A DNA stretch of 64,000 nucleotides from Puniceicoccales bacterium (GTDB lineage Bacteria; Verrucomicrobiota; Verrucomicrobiia; Opitutales; JAIRLM01): the NCBI GenBank assembly GCA_031275345.1, contig JAISOW010000001.1, positions 165,537-229,536 on the forward strand, in the 5' to 3' direction. The position numbers and the translations under genes were made by a program. The notes under the pieces are model-generated. The model saw only the letters and a list, made by a program, of their open reading frames with translations, searched no databases and was not told the origin of the DNA. Position 1 is the stretch's first letter. Every line of letters begins with the position of its first letter. Shown piece by piece: positions 48,306 through 58,968 of the stretch.

Positions 48306-51300
48306 ATGGCGGAGCAGTTTGTTCACCTGCACGTGCATACGGACTTCAGCCTGCTGGATGGGGCCTGCCGCATGGACCGTCTCTGTGCGCGGGCCAAAGC
48401 CTTGGGCATGGCTGCGCTGGCCATCAGTGACCACGGCAATATTTTCGGAGTCCCGCAATTTTTGGAAACGGCCACGGCCGCCGGGTTAAAGCCGATCATT
48501 GGCCTAGAAGCATACACCCTATGGGACCTGGCCATGGATGACCGGCCTCCACGGGAACAGAATTTGCTCTACCATCTCTGCCTTTTTGCTACAAACCAAA
48601 TTGGCTACCGCAATCTGGTGCATATAGCATCCCAGTCCCACACCCGCGGGTTCTACTACAAGCCAAGGGTGGACCTGGCCACGCTGGAAAAGTACGCGGA
48701 AGGACTCATTGCCACGTCCGGCTGTTTCAAGGGTAGGATCCCCGCCTGTCTCATCGCAGAAGATTTTGCCGGTGCCAGCACCGCCCTGCACCGCTATCTC
48801 GACATTTTTGGCCGGGATAATTTTTTCATCGAGGTGCAAAATCACGGCCTGCCGGAACAGGTGAAAATTTTGCCGGGACTATTCCGCCTGGCCGATGAAA
48901 ATGCCATCCCCACGGTGGCAACCAACGATGTCCACTACGTGCTTCAAGAAGATTGGCAGGCCCACGATGCCCTACTCTGCATCCAGACAGCTTCCAAACT
49001 TGGCGACAAAAATCGCATGCGCATGCGGGAGCATCAGCTTTATTTGAAATCTGCCGACGAAATGGCCACCATTTTTGGCGAACGGCCCGATGCCCTGCGC
49101 AACACTGTCACCATCGCCGAGCGCTGCTCCGCCACACTGCCCTACGGCGAAAATCACTACCCCGTCTTTCCCATGCCGCCGGAACTGGCTGCCCGGTACC
49201 CGTCAAAGGCAGACTACCTTGCGGCGCTTTGCAAAAAAGGTTTGGTAGAAAACTATGGCGCTGCCATCGGTGACTTGGACAGTCCGGACGATGCCACCCC
49301 ACTGCCCAACCTGCCCTATGCCATCACCGCCAAGGAATTGGTGGACCGCATGGACCTGGAGCTGGGCGTGATTGGTCGGGCCGGATTCGTGGACTATTTT
49401 TTGGTGGTCCATGACTTCGTGGGCTGGGCCCATGGCCAGAACATTCCCGTTGGACCTGGCCGCGGCTCCGGTGCTGGCTCCATCGTGGCCTACTGCCTCC
49501 ACATCACCGCCATCGATCCCATGCGCTTTGGCCTACTATTTGAAAGATTTTTAAATCCGGAGCGCATTTCGCCCCCCGACTTTGACATCGATTTTTGCAT
49601 GCGGCGGCGGGACGAGGTCATCGACTATGTGCGAAAAAAGTACGGCCAGGGTGGCGTGGCCAACATCATCACATTCGGCACATTTGGGGCCAAGATGGTG
49701 CTGCGGGACCTACTACGGGTCAATGATGTGCCCTACGGCGAGGCCAATCGCATCGCCAAAATGATCCCCGATGAGCTGGGCATCGACCTGTCGAGTGCCG
49801 TGGAACGTTCGCCAGAACTGCGCGACGAGCTGGGACGAAATGGTTTGCTGCGGGAAATCGTGGCCCAGGGCAAGGTCATCGAGGGAACGGTGCGCAATAC
49901 GGGTACCCACGCCTGCGGCATGGTCATCGCCGACGAACCGACGGAAAATCTTGTCCCCGTCATCCTGCAGGACGGCAATTTGACAACCCAGTACTCCAAG
50001 GACTACGTGGAAAAGCTGGGCCTGCTGAAAATGGATTTTCTTGGCCTGAAAACTCTCACCGTAATTGCCGACGCGGAGCACTTTGTTCGCAAAAGGTTTC
50101 CCAAATTTTCCATCAACTCCGTCCCGCTGGACGACGCAAAAGCTTTTTTTTTGATCAATGCTGGCCAGACGTCCGGCGTATTCCAGCTGGAATCCGGAGG
50201 CATGCGGGCCCTTTGCCGCCAGTTTGGCGTGGCATCGTTGGATGAAATCAGTGACCTGAGCGCACTGTACAGGCCGGGTCCAATGGAGTGGATTCCCGAA
50301 TACGTGCAGAGCAAGCGCAATCCATCCCTGGTCCGCTACGCGCATCCACTTCTGGAAAAGGTCTGCAAAAATACCTACGGCGTGCTCATCTACCAGGAGC
50401 AGGTCATGGAGGCTGCGCGGGTCATCGCCGGCTACAGCCTGGGCGGTGCGGACATTCTGCGCCGGGCCATGGGCAAAAAAAAGGTGGATGCGATGAATGC
50501 CCAGCGGGAAACCTTCGTTGCTGGCGCCGCTGGGAATGGAATTTCACAAAAAAAGGCCAATGAAATTTTTGACGTTTTGTCAAAATTTGCCGGCTATGGC
50601 TTTAACAAATCCCACTCCATTTCCTATGCTCTCATCGCCTACCAGACCGCCTATTTAAAGGCTCACTTTCCCCTAGAGTTCTTTGCCGCACTGCTCTCCG
50701 CCGAGCTGGGCAATGCGGATAAGCTGGCCTATTTCCTGGCCGAGGCGGCGGCGGCTGGAATTCCCGTGCTGGGTCCAGACATCAACCTTTCCGAGGAAAG
50801 TTTTACCCCAATCCCAGCCGTTGTTGGCTGCACGGCATCCATCCGCTTCGGCTTGGCCGCCGTAAAGGGCGTGGGTGAGGGGGCAACCGCAGCAATTTTG
50901 CGGGAGCGGCGCACGAATGGCCCATTTGCCAACTTTGCTGATTTCGCCAGCCGCATCGATTCGCGGGTCGTTACCAAACGGGTATTTGAACCGCTCATTT
51001 TGGCAGGTGCCTTCGACTCCCTCGGCATGGACCGGCTCCACCTGCTCCACTCGCTGGAGCGAATTTTGCGGGCTAAAAGTAGGATGCGGACCGGAGAATC
51101 CGCCGCCCAGACGGATCTATTTGCGGCAACCGGTGCGACCAATCCATTTGCCAGCTACATCGAAACGGCTGGACGGACGGCGCCGATCGAAGAAAAGCTG
51201 CGCTATGAAAAAGAACTGCTCGGCTTCTATGTGAGCGGCCATCCATTGGACCGCTACCTTGGCCTGGAACGATCCGTCGACTTCTTTCCATCCGAAGAGC

Positions 51301-51905
51301 AGATGCGGGACAATCTTCCATTTACCCTGATGGGCTGCGTCGGTGCCGTGACAAAAAAAATTTCCCGCGGCAGCAACCGGCTCTGGGCACACGTGCAGCT
51401 GAGCTGTCGACGGGGAGATTTTCTACTCAATTTTTTTCCAGAAGCCTATGAGCGCTTTGCCGACCTTTTGGTGGGAGGGTCCATTGCCGTGGCCATGGGA
51501 ACGCTGCGCATTCAGGATGATCGGCACGGCTGGCATGTGACGGATTTTTTATCAGCCGACGAATATTTGGGGCGAACCGTTGGCCGGCTGCGCATGGATC
51601 TGGATGGAAACGACGGAAAGCAATTGGACCTGTGTCTACAGCACCTGGCAGCATTCGCCGCAGCCAATGGAGGTCCGGTGGCCCTTGCCGTGGCCGTACA
51701 CCGGGAAAATCGGCCATGGGAATTGCGCCTGGCCAAGCCGCTTGCCATCGCCTTGAATTGGGGTGGCCTAGGATCCATCGCCGCCGACCCGGCATTTTTG
51801 GGACTCAGGGCCCAGGAGGTTCGCCCCTTGTCCCCTACCGGCCGATCGACAAAAGTTGCTTCCCAGCGCCGTTGGAGCAGAATGGATGCATCTTCCTCCG
51901 GCTAG
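48306..51905 (+). CDS. dnaE: DNA polymerase III alpha subunit
   Basis: Replicative polymerase. The PHP domain begins [20 protein letters not shown]. The C-family palm has [20 protein letters not shown] and [20 protein letters not shown] with catalytic Asps; [20 protein letters not shown] is in the fingers. After the helix-hairpin-helix comes an OB domain (around 1010-1100). At 1199 residues it is a normal DnaE1, and no intein is seen. Several Lys-Lys stretches are encoded by A8-type runs (for example near 50475). It lies directly behind waaA. Confidence 0.96.
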   Translation: MAEQFVHLHVHTDFSLLDGACRMDRLCARAKALGMAALAISDHGNIFGVPQFLETATAAGLKPIIGLEAYTLWDLAMDDRPPREQNLLYHLCLFATNQIGYRNLVHIASQSHTRGFYYKPRVDLATLEKYAEGLIATSGCFKGRIPACLIAEDFAGASTALHRYLDIFGRDNFFIEVQNHGLPEQVKILPGLFRLADENAIPTVATNDVHYVLQEDWQAHDALLCIQTASKLGDKNRMRMREHQLYLKSADEMATIFGERPDALRNTVTIAERCSATLPYGENHYPVFPMPPELAARYPSKADYLAALCKKGLVENYGAAIGDLDSPDDATPLPNLPYAITAKELVDRMDLELGVIGRAGFVDYFLVVHDFVGWAHGQNIPVGPGRGSGAGSIVAYCLHITAIDPMRFGLLFERFLNPERISPPDFDIDFCMRRRDEVIDYVRKKYGQGGVANIITFGTFGAKMVLRDLLRVNDVPYGEANRIAKMIPDELGIDLSSAVERSPELRDELGRNGLLREIVAQGKVIEGTVRNTGTHACGMVIADEPTENLVPVILQDGNLTTQYSKDYVEKLGLLKMDFLGLKTLTVIADAEHFVRKRFPKFSINSVPLDDAKAFFLINAGQTSGVFQLESGGMRALCRQFGVASLDEISDLSALYRPGPMEWIPEYVQSKRNPSLVRYAHPLLEKVCKNTYGVLIYQEQVMEAARVIAGYSLGGADILRRAMGKKKVDAMNAQRETFVAGAAGNGISQKKANEIFDVLSKFAGYGFNKSHSISYALIAYQTAYLKAHFPLEFFAALLSAELGNADKLAYFLAEAAAAGIPVLGPDINLSEESFTPIPAVVGCTASIRFGLAAVKGVGEGATAAILRERRTNGPFANFADFASRIDSRVVTKRVFEPLILAGAFDSLGMDRLHLLHSLERILRAKSRMRTGESAAQTDLFAATGATNPFASYIETAGRTAPIEEKLRYEKELLGFYVSGHPLDRYLGLERSVDFFPSEEQMRDNLPFTLMGCVGAVTKKISRGSNRLWAHVQLSCRRGDFLLNFFPEAYERFADLLVGGSIAVAMGTLRIQDDRHGWHVTDFLSADEYLGRTVGRLRMDLDGNDGKQLDLCLQHLAAFAAANGGPVALAVAVHRENRPWELRLAKPLAIALNWGGLGSIAADPAFLGLRAQEVRPLSPTGRSTKVASQRRWSRMDASSSG

Positions 51906-52081
51906 GCACGCCAATTGTGGCAAAAAATCTAGCTTTTTTTACTCAACAGGTAGAACCGGCCGTTGCACAAAATCGGCAAAAATTTGCCAGTTCCCGTGCC
52001 AGAGCCATGGCCATAATTTTCTTGACATGGCCTTTTTTCGTAGCAATATCACATATAATGAATCATTGGGAAGCAGTATTA

Positions 52082-52759
52082 ATGGCGCAGCGCGTACTCA
52101 TTGGTGTTTGCCAAGCAGTAGAAAAACCAAAGACTCAGGTATCAGATGTACCTTTTTTGCGTGTGGTGCTTGTTCGAGCACTGGAAGTCGCCTACTCATG
52201 CCTGTTGATTGCCCTCTTTCCACTTTCCCTCCCTGCGTTGATTGTTGAAAAACTCGCAACCGGCCATGTTCGGTTGATATTTCGCCCAATATTCTTGCTT
52301 AAAAAGTGGCGCAATGTGCGGGCCAACGGAGATTATATGTTGGATCTCAAAGGTCTTGAAAATCTCTCCCCTAAGACATTAACCGATGTGCTGCGACAAG
52401 ATGTGTACAAAGGATACTATTTCTTTTATCGCATTTTGCGAAATGAAACGGCAGCGCCCGGGGTCAAGTTGATAATTTGCGGTCTGCTGGGTGCGGTGGC
52501 GAATCATGATCCTGGTACATTTGTGCTCTATACTACAACGGCAATGGCGAATTGGTCCAGTTCTGACGAAAGGTCGAAAAAGGAAGGCCCTATTTTGCAG
52601 GCAATTGTCGACGGTTGCATGAAGCAAGAGCGTGTGTTGCAGGTTTTTCAAGAGCTGTACAACTCTAAAAGTCTGACAGAAGCTTTGGCTGAAATCACAG
52701 ATCCTGCTACGAAGGTCCGCCTTGATAAATTAAGAAACCCAAATGCAATAAGTGTTTAG
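52082..52759 (+). CDS. Orphan membrane protein, 225 residues
   Basis: No family recognised. An N-terminal 25-residue polar part precedes a hydrophobic segment at about 29-56 (LEVAYSCLLIALFPLSLPAL), then basic residues and a helical C-terminal domain (VLRQDVYKGYYFFYRILRNE, KLIICGLLGAVANHDPGT). The layout matches the solenoid-family and 851-residue proteins without clear sequence identity. ATG 52082 has GGGAAG at good spacing; the frame is open upstream through dnaE, with ATG 52007 as an alternative. A+T-rich relative to dnaE. Confidence 0.6.
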   Translation: MAQRVLIGVCQAVEKPKTQVSDVPFLRVVLVRALEVAYSCLLIALFPLSLPALIVEKLATGHVRLIFRPIFLLKKWRNVRANGDYMLDLKGLENLSPKTLTDVLRQDVYKGYYFFYRILRNETAAPGVKLIICGLLGAVANHDPGTFVLYTTTAMANWSSSDERSKKEGPILQAIVDGCMKQERVLQVFQELYNSKSLTEALAEITDPATKVRLDKLRNPNAISV

Positions 52760-52842
52760 CCTATCTAATGCTGCGACGGCAATTTTTGGCAAATGACGGC
52801 ACGCCAAGCCAAATTCTAGGTTGGAAAGATTGATCTTTGTGG

Positions 52843-53973
52843 TCAATGCGTGGGCGACTGCCTGTCAAGGCCGGCTGTGCGCAGACAGTTGAGCAGCAAA
52901 CCTAGGAAAGTATAGGACAAAACCAAATTGGACCCACCGTAGCTGATCAGCGGCAGTGCCATGCCCTTTGTGGGGAGCAGGCCCAGAACAACCCCAAAAT
53001 TGATGGTTGCCTGCAGTGTCAAAAATAGCAACATGCCCATGGCCAGTAAAAAAAGAAATGGCGACGGTATGCGGTAGATTTCGACCCAAAGGAGAAGAAA
53101 GATGGCAAAAAATGCGATCAGCACGGCGATGGCCATGGCAAAGCCCATTTCTTCTGCGAGAACGGGAAAAATGAAATCGGTGTGCGCCTCGGGCAGGTAG
53201 AAAAGCTGTTGCCTGCCGTTGCCCAGACCGGCTCCTAGCCAGCCACCGGAATAAAAACCAATCAAGCTCTGCCAGAGCTGGTAAGAACCGGCCTGTCGAG
53301 AAGATTCAACGTCGAGAAATGACAGAATGCGGGACAGGCGGACGGGGTTGAGGGCGATAAAAATGGTTAGCAGAAGAAATGCCACTGCGGCACAAAGGAA
53401 TAGTGGCTTGATGGATACGCCATTTAAAAATAGAAGGCCCAATCCCACCAATAGAAATAGGGCAGTCGTACCATAGTCCGGCTCCAATAGAATCAGCCCT
53501 GCCAGCGCGGATAGCCACAGACAGGGCAAAAAAAATCCATTCAAAAGGTTGCCGGCCCGCTTTTCGAGCCCGGACAGATGGTCGGCAAAGAAGATTACCA
53601 GCGCCAACTTGGCAAATTCGGATATTTGAAAATGGCAAAAGCCTAGGTTGAGCCAGCGGCGGGATCCGTTGACGCTACGACCAATTCCAGGAATGAGTAC
53701 GGCAATCGCCAGGACAATGGCCAGGGCATAGAAAAACTTGCCGGTTTTTTTCAGGCGGTGCAGGGGCAATGCCAGGGCAACGGCGCAGGGTGGAATGGCC
53801 ATGGCCAGCCAGGTACACTGGCGCAGTAGATAGTTGGCGCCTTCAAAGGAAAGGCTTGCGCTGGAAAGTGTGAGCAATCCGACCGTTGTGAGAAAAATGA
53901 CGGCGATGGGAATCGTCAGCATCCGCCGATTGGCCGCAAAGTAGCGGCCGTATTCCCGCACAATCATCGGCAT
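52843..53973 (-). CDS. ftsW: Peptidoglycan polymerase/flippase FtsW
   Basis: SEDS-family membrane glycosyltransferase of the divisome. About ten hydrophobic helices. Motifs: GSRRWLNLGFCHFQISEFAK, LEPDYGTTALFLLVG, GGWLGAGLGNGRQQLFYLPE, AHTDFIFPVLAEEMGF and GLLPTKGMALPLISYGGSNL. The last favours FtsW over RodA. The length of 376 residues is normal. ATG 53971-53973 overlaps the upstream stop by one base (TGATG). Confidence 0.9.
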   Translation of the reverse strand: MPMIVREYGRYFAANRRMLTIPIAVIFLTTVGLLTLSSASLSFEGANYLLRQCTWLAMAIPPCAVALALPLHRLKKTGKFFYALAIVLAIAVLIPGIGRSVNGSRRWLNLGFCHFQISEFAKLALVIFFADHLSGLEKRAGNLLNGFFLPCLWLSALAGLILLEPDYGTTALFLLVGLGLLFLNGVSIKPLFLCAAVAFLLLTIFIALNPVRLSRILSFLDVESSRQAGSYQLWQSLIGFYSGGWLGAGLGNGRQQLFYLPEAHTDFIFPVLAEEMGFAMAIAVLIAFFAIFLLLWVEIYRIPSPFLFLLAMGMLLFLTLQATINFGVVLGLLPTKGMALPLISYGGSNLVLSYTFLGLLLNCLRTAGLDRQSPTH

Positions 53974-54470
53974 CAAGGTTCTACCCTCCGCAGGCTACGC
54001 CGGTATTCATTTCCCGCATCGTCCAAAAATACCAAACTTTCATCCCGCACTCCCAAAAATATCAGCCCAGGCATGCCCTTGCCGCAGGAAATGCGTTCTC
54101 CCTGCAGGACAACGCGGCCATTGATCAGTGCCTTGGCGGCGTAGACCTCCACCTGCACGCCGCGGATTTCTAAACGAGATATTTGTTCCAGCGTTGCTTC
54201 GTCGGCCACGGCACGGACGGTGGCCATCCCATCGGCCACACTCTCCGCCGGTTTGGGCCGTTGATGAAAAAATTTTTCAAAATTGTCGACCATCTGACCA
54301 CCGCCGGATGGCGCCGCAAGACGGTGCTGCTTTGGCAAATTGCGATGCGCCAAGCCCCAGCCAAGAACGGCCAGAATCGCTGCAAAGGCCGTGGCCGTGA
54401 TAAATATGCGGCAACGCCGCCCGCCGAGCAAAGTCGTTGCCCTTTTCATTTTCCGTGCCGATGCCACCAT
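53973..54470 (-). CDS. Hypothetical single-pass membrane protein next to ftsW
   Basis: A 165-residue protein with a basic cytosolic start, one membrane helix (about 20-40: IFITATAFAAILAVLGWGLA) and a periplasmic part. The end, ALINGRVVLQGERISCGKGM then LGVRDESLVFLDDAGNEYRR, resembles the small beta domain seen at the end of GspB/PilP-like proteins. No family is assigned. Its stop overlaps the ftsW ATG by one base and it starts 22 bases after accD, so it is co-transcribed with both. An in-frame ATG at 54449 is an alternative start. Confidence 0.55.
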   Translation of the reverse strand: MVASARKMKRATTLLGGRRCRIFITATAFAAILAVLGWGLAHRNLPKQHRLAAPSGGGQMVDNFEKFFHQRPKPAESVADGMATVRAVADEATLEQISRLEIRGVQVEVYAAKALINGRVVLQGERISCGKGMPGLIFLGVRDESLVFLDDAGNEYRRSLRRVEP

Positions 54471-54492
54471 TGCGGTCCCAAAATGTTGCCAA

Positions 54493-55386
54493 TCATTCGC
54501 CGCCCTCCGCAATATTTTTGCCGCCACCGCCGTCCGACGAACTTCTGCTGAGCAATCGCAAAAATCGGACAATGCGGCCACGAAGCTGCGACCGCGGCAC
54601 GATCTGGTCGATGAGGCCGTGCTCCAACAAAAATTCGGCGGTTTGGAAGCCGGGTGGCAGCTCCTGGCGAATGGTTTCCCGAATCACCCGCGGCCCGGCA
54701 AAGCCGATCAATGCGCCGGGTTCGGCAAGGATGAGGTCGCCCAACGAGGCAAAGCTGGCAATTACGCCGGCCATGGTGGGATTGGTCAGAATTGCAATGT
54801 AGGGCTGGCTGACCTCCGCCAGCTGGGCCAGAGCAACGCTGGTTTTTGCCATCTGCATGAGGCTGAGGATTCCCTCATACATGCGTGCACCACCCGATGA
54901 ACAAACGATGACCACCGGCATGGAGCATTCCACTCCGCGTTCAATGGTTCGGGTGATGCGTTCGCCCACGACCGTGCCCATGCTGGCTCCAAGAAAGCGA
55001 AAGTCCATGACGGCCAGTGAGATTGCCATGCCATCCATCCGGGCAACGCCCGCAATGACCGCCTCATCCAGTCCAGTTTTTGCACGGCTTTCCTCCAATT
55101 TTGCCTCGTAGCAGATGCTGTCGCTGGCGAATGGCAGCGGATTGCCTCCCGACAGGTCGGTGTCCGTTTCTTCAAAAGAATCGGCGTCCACCAGCAGCCG
55201 GATGCGGTCCGGTGCCGTCAGTGGGAAATGGTAGCCGCTGCTGGGCACCACCTGCCAGTTTTCGTCCAAATCCTTGCGATAGACAACTTTCCCAGAAACT
55301 GGGCAGCGCACAAACATGTCGGCTGGAATTTCTTTTCTCCGGCCGGTGGCAACTGTTGAATACTTCGGTTTGCCAAACAACGCCAT
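54493..55386 (-). CDS. accD: Acetyl-CoA carboxylase carboxyltransferase subunit beta
   Basis: Beta subunit of the carboxyltransferase that makes malonyl-CoA. Crotonase-fold motifs: GLDEAVIAGVARMDGMAISL, DFRFLGASMGTVVGERITR, CSSGGARMYEGILSLMQMAK, TNPTMAGVIASFASLGDLIL and GFAGPRVIRETI. The N-terminal zinc-ribbon position reads CPVSGKVVYRKDL...QVVPSSGYH: only one of the four usual Cys remains, so it probably does not bind zinc. The length of 297 residues is normal. Confidence 0.93.
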   Translation of the reverse strand: MALFGKPKYSTVATGRRKEIPADMFVRCPVSGKVVYRKDLDENWQVVPSSGYHFPLTAPDRIRLLVDADSFEETDTDLSGGNPLPFASDSICYEAKLEESRAKTGLDEAVIAGVARMDGMAISLAVMDFRFLGASMGTVVGERITRTIERGVECSMPVVIVCSSGGARMYEGILSLMQMAKTSVALAQLAEVSQPYIAILTNPTMAGVIASFASLGDLILAEPGALIGFAGPRVIRETIRQELPPGFQTAEFLLEHGLIDQIVPRSQLRGRIVRFLRLLSRSSSDGGGGKNIAEGGE

Positions 55387-55394
55387 GCCATCTC

Positions 55395-56123
55395 CTAGGC
55401 ACGGGCCAGCGTGAAGGCACGTATGCGAACAAAGCCGCCCTCTGCGGCGAGGGCTTCGGCGCAGGCGTGCAAGGTTGACCCGGTGGTAAACACATCATCC
55501 ACCAGAATCAATTCTTCCTCCCTGGCAATGCAGTTTTTTTTGATGGCGGATGGATTTATGGAAAATGCGCCCACCACGTTGCTTCTCCGCTGCTGCTGGC
55601 TGAGTCCCACCTGCGTCCTTGTGTGCCGCACCCTTCGCAGCAGTGGGCATACCCGGCAGTGCAGCTCCTTGGCCAGGGCCTGGGAAATGCACATGCTCTG
55701 GTTAAAGCCGCGCAGCCAGCGCCGTCGCCAGTGGAGTGGAACGGGTACGAGAATTTTACCCGCCAGCTCCGGGCAGAACTCTGCGACCATGCGGCCGATG
55801 TCGGGCAATAGGTGGTGGCCGGCGCGGAACTTGAGCTCGTGCACAAGTCGTCGACCCACGTCCCGCAGTTCGAAGAGCGAACGGCAGGACAGGAAGGCAA
55901 AGTCGCGCCCTGCACAGGCACCGCAGCCGACGGCATGGCGATTTTCCTCAAAGTGAGGACAGCCGCAGCGGTGGCAGAAGGGGGGAAGGATGAAGTCGAT
56001 GCGGCGCAAACAATTTTGACATATGTGCAAAAATCCGTTTCGATTGGTCAGGGCCGTGCCACAGCCGAAGCACGACCTTGGCCATGCGAGGTCAAGGATG
56101 CTTCGTAGATCGATGATGGCCAT
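55395..56123 (-). CDS. comF: ComF family phosphoribosyltransferase-like protein
   Basis: ComF/GntX-type protein linked to DNA uptake. The N-terminal zinc-finger region has paired Cys (CFGCG, CQNC, CHRCG, CGAC). The PRTase-fold C-terminal part has HELKFRAGHHLLPDIGRMVA, VPVPLHWRRRWLRGFNQSMC and LILVDDVFTTGSTLHACAEA (PRPP loop). ATG 56123 gives the usual start; the frame is open to 56225. It overlaps the CPBP gene end by 32 bases and precedes accD by 8 bases. Confidence 0.88.
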   Translation of the reverse strand: MAIIDLRSILDLAWPRSCFGCGTALTNRNGFLHICQNCLRRIDFILPPFCHRCGCPHFEENRHAVGCGACAGRDFAFLSCRSLFELRDVGRRLVHELKFRAGHHLLPDIGRMVAEFCPELAGKILVPVPLHWRRRWLRGFNQSMCISQALAKELHCRVCPLLRRVRHTRTQVGLSQQQRRSNVVGAFSINPSAIKKNCIAREEELILVDDVFTTGSTLHACAEALAAEGGFVRIRAFTLARA

Positions 56124-56976
56124 GGCTGTCGCAGATGAGGACAATGCAAAGCAGGATGGGGCACAGCGGAGAGTTGATTGGCGCTGGACACCCCACCACC
56201 AGCCTGCGGAAAAGAAGTGCCGCAAGGGCGATGCTCCAGTGGAAGCCGATGGCTGGCAAAAGAGATCCGAAGCGTCGCGTCCAGCGGCACAGCACGAGCC
56301 CGAGCAGGAACAGGGAAAGAAAGGGAATCGGCTGGAAGGTAAAAAAGACGGCGGTGAGCAGGTCCCAACCGGCGACTAAGCCGGAAAAAATGGAAACGCT
56401 GGCCATGGTTGCCATGGGCGGCGCACCTGAAGGAATGTTAAAGTGTACACATGCAAAGAACAAGGAGCAGATAACGGCCCCCATCGTCCGACCCATTGCC
56501 CGCTCCGCAGAGTGCAGCAGCAGGCCGCGGAACACAATTTCTTCCAAAAACGCAACCAATGGCGCAGCGGCGAAGGCCAAAAGAACGGCCAGACCGATGG
56601 GACGGCCATGCCAATTCGCGTGGACCATCTGCCAGCAGCAGACGGTCACGGCTAGCAAACTTCCCAAAAGAAAAAATTTCCAACAGCCTTGGTTTTTTGG
56701 AAAACGTAGCCAGGGCCGCCCATTTTCCTTCTTCAATAGCCAGACCAATCCGATGGCAAGAAAAGGCCAGCGCAGGCGGTCCACCAGCTTGGCCAACGGC
56801 TTTGCCAGGGCATGGGCAGCCACGGCGGATCCGGGGGCAAGGGAACACAGCACGCGATGGACGGGCGGGGTAAGGATGGCAGCGCACAGGGTGGCCCCGA
56901 AAAAGATGGCAGAAAATGCCAACAGGGGGCACCAGGTATGCCACCTTTCCCCATCATCATGGCCTGGAAAATCCAT
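56092..56976 (-). CDS. CPBP family intramembrane metalloprotease
   Basis: A 294-residue polytopic protein with the CAAX protease/bacteriocin-processing motifs in order: LVAFLEEIVFRGLLLHSAER (EExxxR), LFFACVHFN (FxxxH) and LLPAIGFHWSIALAALLF (H). Around eight hydrophobic segments. Substrate unknown. The start is not settled: ATG 56976 (used) or TTG 56997; both lie inside the end of thrS. Confidence 0.8.
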   Translation of the reverse strand: MDFPGHDDGERWHTWCPLLAFSAIFFGATLCAAILTPPVHRVLCSLAPGSAVAAHALAKPLAKLVDRLRWPFLAIGLVWLLKKENGRPWLRFPKNQGCWKFFLLGSLLAVTVCCWQMVHANWHGRPIGLAVLLAFAAAPLVAFLEEIVFRGLLLHSAERAMGRTMGAVICSLFFACVHFNIPSGAPPMATMASVSIFSGLVAGWDLLTAVFFTFQPIPFLSLFLLGLVLCRWTRRFGSLLPAIGFHWSIALAALLFRRLVVGCPAPINSPLCPILLCIVLICDSHGHHRSTKHP

Positions 56977-58789
56977 CGGGAAGACTTTTTTTACCAATTT
57001 CTTCTACCAGACGGGCGGCAATAATCTCCACCGCATAATTTCCCTCCAAAGATTTGCAAATGCGGGATCGGATGGACAATGTTCCCGCCTCAGCCTCCCT
57101 TTGTCCCAACACTCCCACGCAGGGGATGCGGTCCAGCTCTGCCCGGCGAATCTTGGCGCCCAGCGGCTCCGAATGGCCATCCACCTTCACCCGCAACGAT
57201 TTTTCGCGCAGCATCTGGGCAGTTTTTTCCGCCATTTCTACAAACTCGTCGTTGACGGGCAGAATGCGCAGCTGTTCGGGGGCGAGCCAGAGGGGAAACT
57301 CTCCGCCAAAGTGTTCGATGAGCAACCCGCAAAAGCGTTCCAGCGAACCGAACGGCGCGCGGTGGATGAGAACGGGAACGTGGGACCGGTTATCGGAACC
57401 GGCATAGCTCAGTGCAAAGCGTTCCGGTAGATTGTAGTCCACCTGCACCGTTCCCAATTGCCACTCGCGGCCCAGCACGTCCCGTACGATGAAATCAATC
57501 TTTGGTCCGTAGAACGCCGCCTCGCCCAGTTCTTCGCAAAAAGGTGCCCCCAACTCGCCAACCGCCCTGCGCAGCGCATTTTCCGCCTTTTCCCAGGCTG
57601 CATCGCCGCCGATGTACTTGCTGGACTCCGGATCGCGCAGGCCGATGCGCACCCGATACTTGCCCATGCCAAGGGTTTGAAAAATTTTTTGCACCAGCCC
57701 GAGACAGCCGAGGATCTCCCCTTCCAACTGCCCATCGGTGCAAAAAATATGGGCATCGTCCTGGGTAAACCCCCGCACCCGGGTCATGCCGCTCAGCTCA
57801 CCGGATTGCTCCCATCGGTAGACGGTTCCAAACTCCGCAAAGCGGCAGGGCAGGTCCCGGTAGGATCGTGGGATGCTGGAAAAAATTTTGATGTGTCCGG
57901 GACAGTTCATGGGCTTGATCAAAAAGCCGCCGCGCTTTCCCGACTCCAGCTCGCCGGCCAGCTCGCCGTAGGTCATGCCGCGATCCAACATTTCCCGGTC
58001 GGCAATGGGCTCAAACTGGGAATCCCGGTAGTAGGGAAAATGGCCAGACGTGCGGAACAGTTCTAGCCGCGCGACGTGCGGAGTCATCACCTGCTCGTAG
58101 CCCTGCCGATTCAGCTCATCGGCGATGAATTTTTGCAGCTCCAGACGAATTGTTGTGCCCTTTGGCAACCAAAGCACCATGCCGGGACCCACCTCCGGAT
58201 CAACGGTGAACAGCTGCAGCTCCTTCCCCAGTTTGCGATGGTCGCGAAGCTTGGCTTCTTCCAAGGTCTGCAGATGACGGTCCAGTTCTGCCTGCGTTGG
58301 AAATGCGGTGCCGTAGATGCGCTGCAGCTGGCGGTTGGCCTCACTACCCTTGTAGTAGGCTCCTGCAATGGACAGCAATTTTATTGCGCCAATTTTTCCC
58401 GTCGATGCAACGTGCGGCCCCCGGCAAAGATCATCGAAGTCTTCGATGGAATAGATCGTGATTACTTCACCGGCCGGAATGTCGGCAAGCCGCTCCATTT
58501 TATAGCATTGCCCTTGCCGAAAAAATAGTTCGTGGGCCGCATCCCTTGTAATTTCCCGGCGGACAATGGGCAGGTCGGCGGCAATGATGCGCCGCATTTC
58601 CTCCTCGATGGCCAAAAGATCTTCCGCGGCAAAGGTACGGTCAAAGTCGTAGTAGAACCCGGTTGTGGTCGCTGGGCCAATGTCAAGACGCGTCCCCGGA
58701 AAAAGACGCAACACCGCCGCCGCCAGAACGTGGGCCGCCGAATGGCGCGCTTCCATCACGTTCATTCCCACTTCCCCAACCATGGCCAA
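56957..58789 (-). CDS. thrS: Threonyl-tRNA synthetase lacking the N-terminal TGS domain
   Basis: Class IIa synthetase. The protein starts directly in the editing (N2) domain: EARHSAAHVLAAAVLRLFPG with HxxxH, and DDLCRGPHVASTGKIGAIKL with the third editing residue region. The catalytic core has KPMNCPGHIKIF (zinc Cys), EFGTVYRWEQSGELSGMTRV (motif 2), FTQDDAHIFC (zinc His) and VLIHRAPFGSLERFCGLLIE (motif 3). The anticodon domain ends the protein. The usual approximately 60-residue TGS domain is absent and no extra coding sequence precedes it. Confidence 0.94.
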   Translation of the reverse strand: MAMVGEVGMNVMEARHSAAHVLAAAVLRLFPGTRLDIGPATTTGFYYDFDRTFAAEDLLAIEEEMRRIIAADLPIVRREITRDAAHELFFRQGQCYKMERLADIPAGEVITIYSIEDFDDLCRGPHVASTGKIGAIKLLSIAGAYYKGSEANRQLQRIYGTAFPTQAELDRHLQTLEEAKLRDHRKLGKELQLFTVDPEVGPGMVLWLPKGTTIRLELQKFIADELNRQGYEQVMTPHVARLELFRTSGHFPYYRDSQFEPIADREMLDRGMTYGELAGELESGKRGGFLIKPMNCPGHIKIFSSIPRSYRDLPCRFAEFGTVYRWEQSGELSGMTRVRGFTQDDAHIFCTDGQLEGEILGCLGLVQKIFQTLGMGKYRVRIGLRDPESSKYIGGDAAWEKAENALRRAVGELGAPFCEELGEAAFYGPKIDFIVRDVLGREWQLGTVQVDYNLPERFALSYAGSDNRSHVPVLIHRAPFGSLERFCGLLIEHFGGEFPLWLAPEQLRILPVNDEFVEMAEKTAQMLREKSLRVKVDGHSEPLGAKIRRAELDRIPCVGVLGQREAEAGTLSIRSRICKSLEGNYAVEIIAARLVEEIGKKSLPDGFSRP

Positions 58790-58968
58790 ACCTCCACGCC
58801 GCCGTCAGCTCTTCACTTTCAGCGGCAAGGGTAGTGAAGCATGACCCATCTGGCTGTCAATCGATAAGAGTCGTAGGGAAGCGGAAAGTCCTTTGCCAGC
58901 CGAATGGGATTCCTCCGAAAAGACTCTCACAATCTCGGACCGACAGCTTCAGGTTCAGCCATAGCCAA

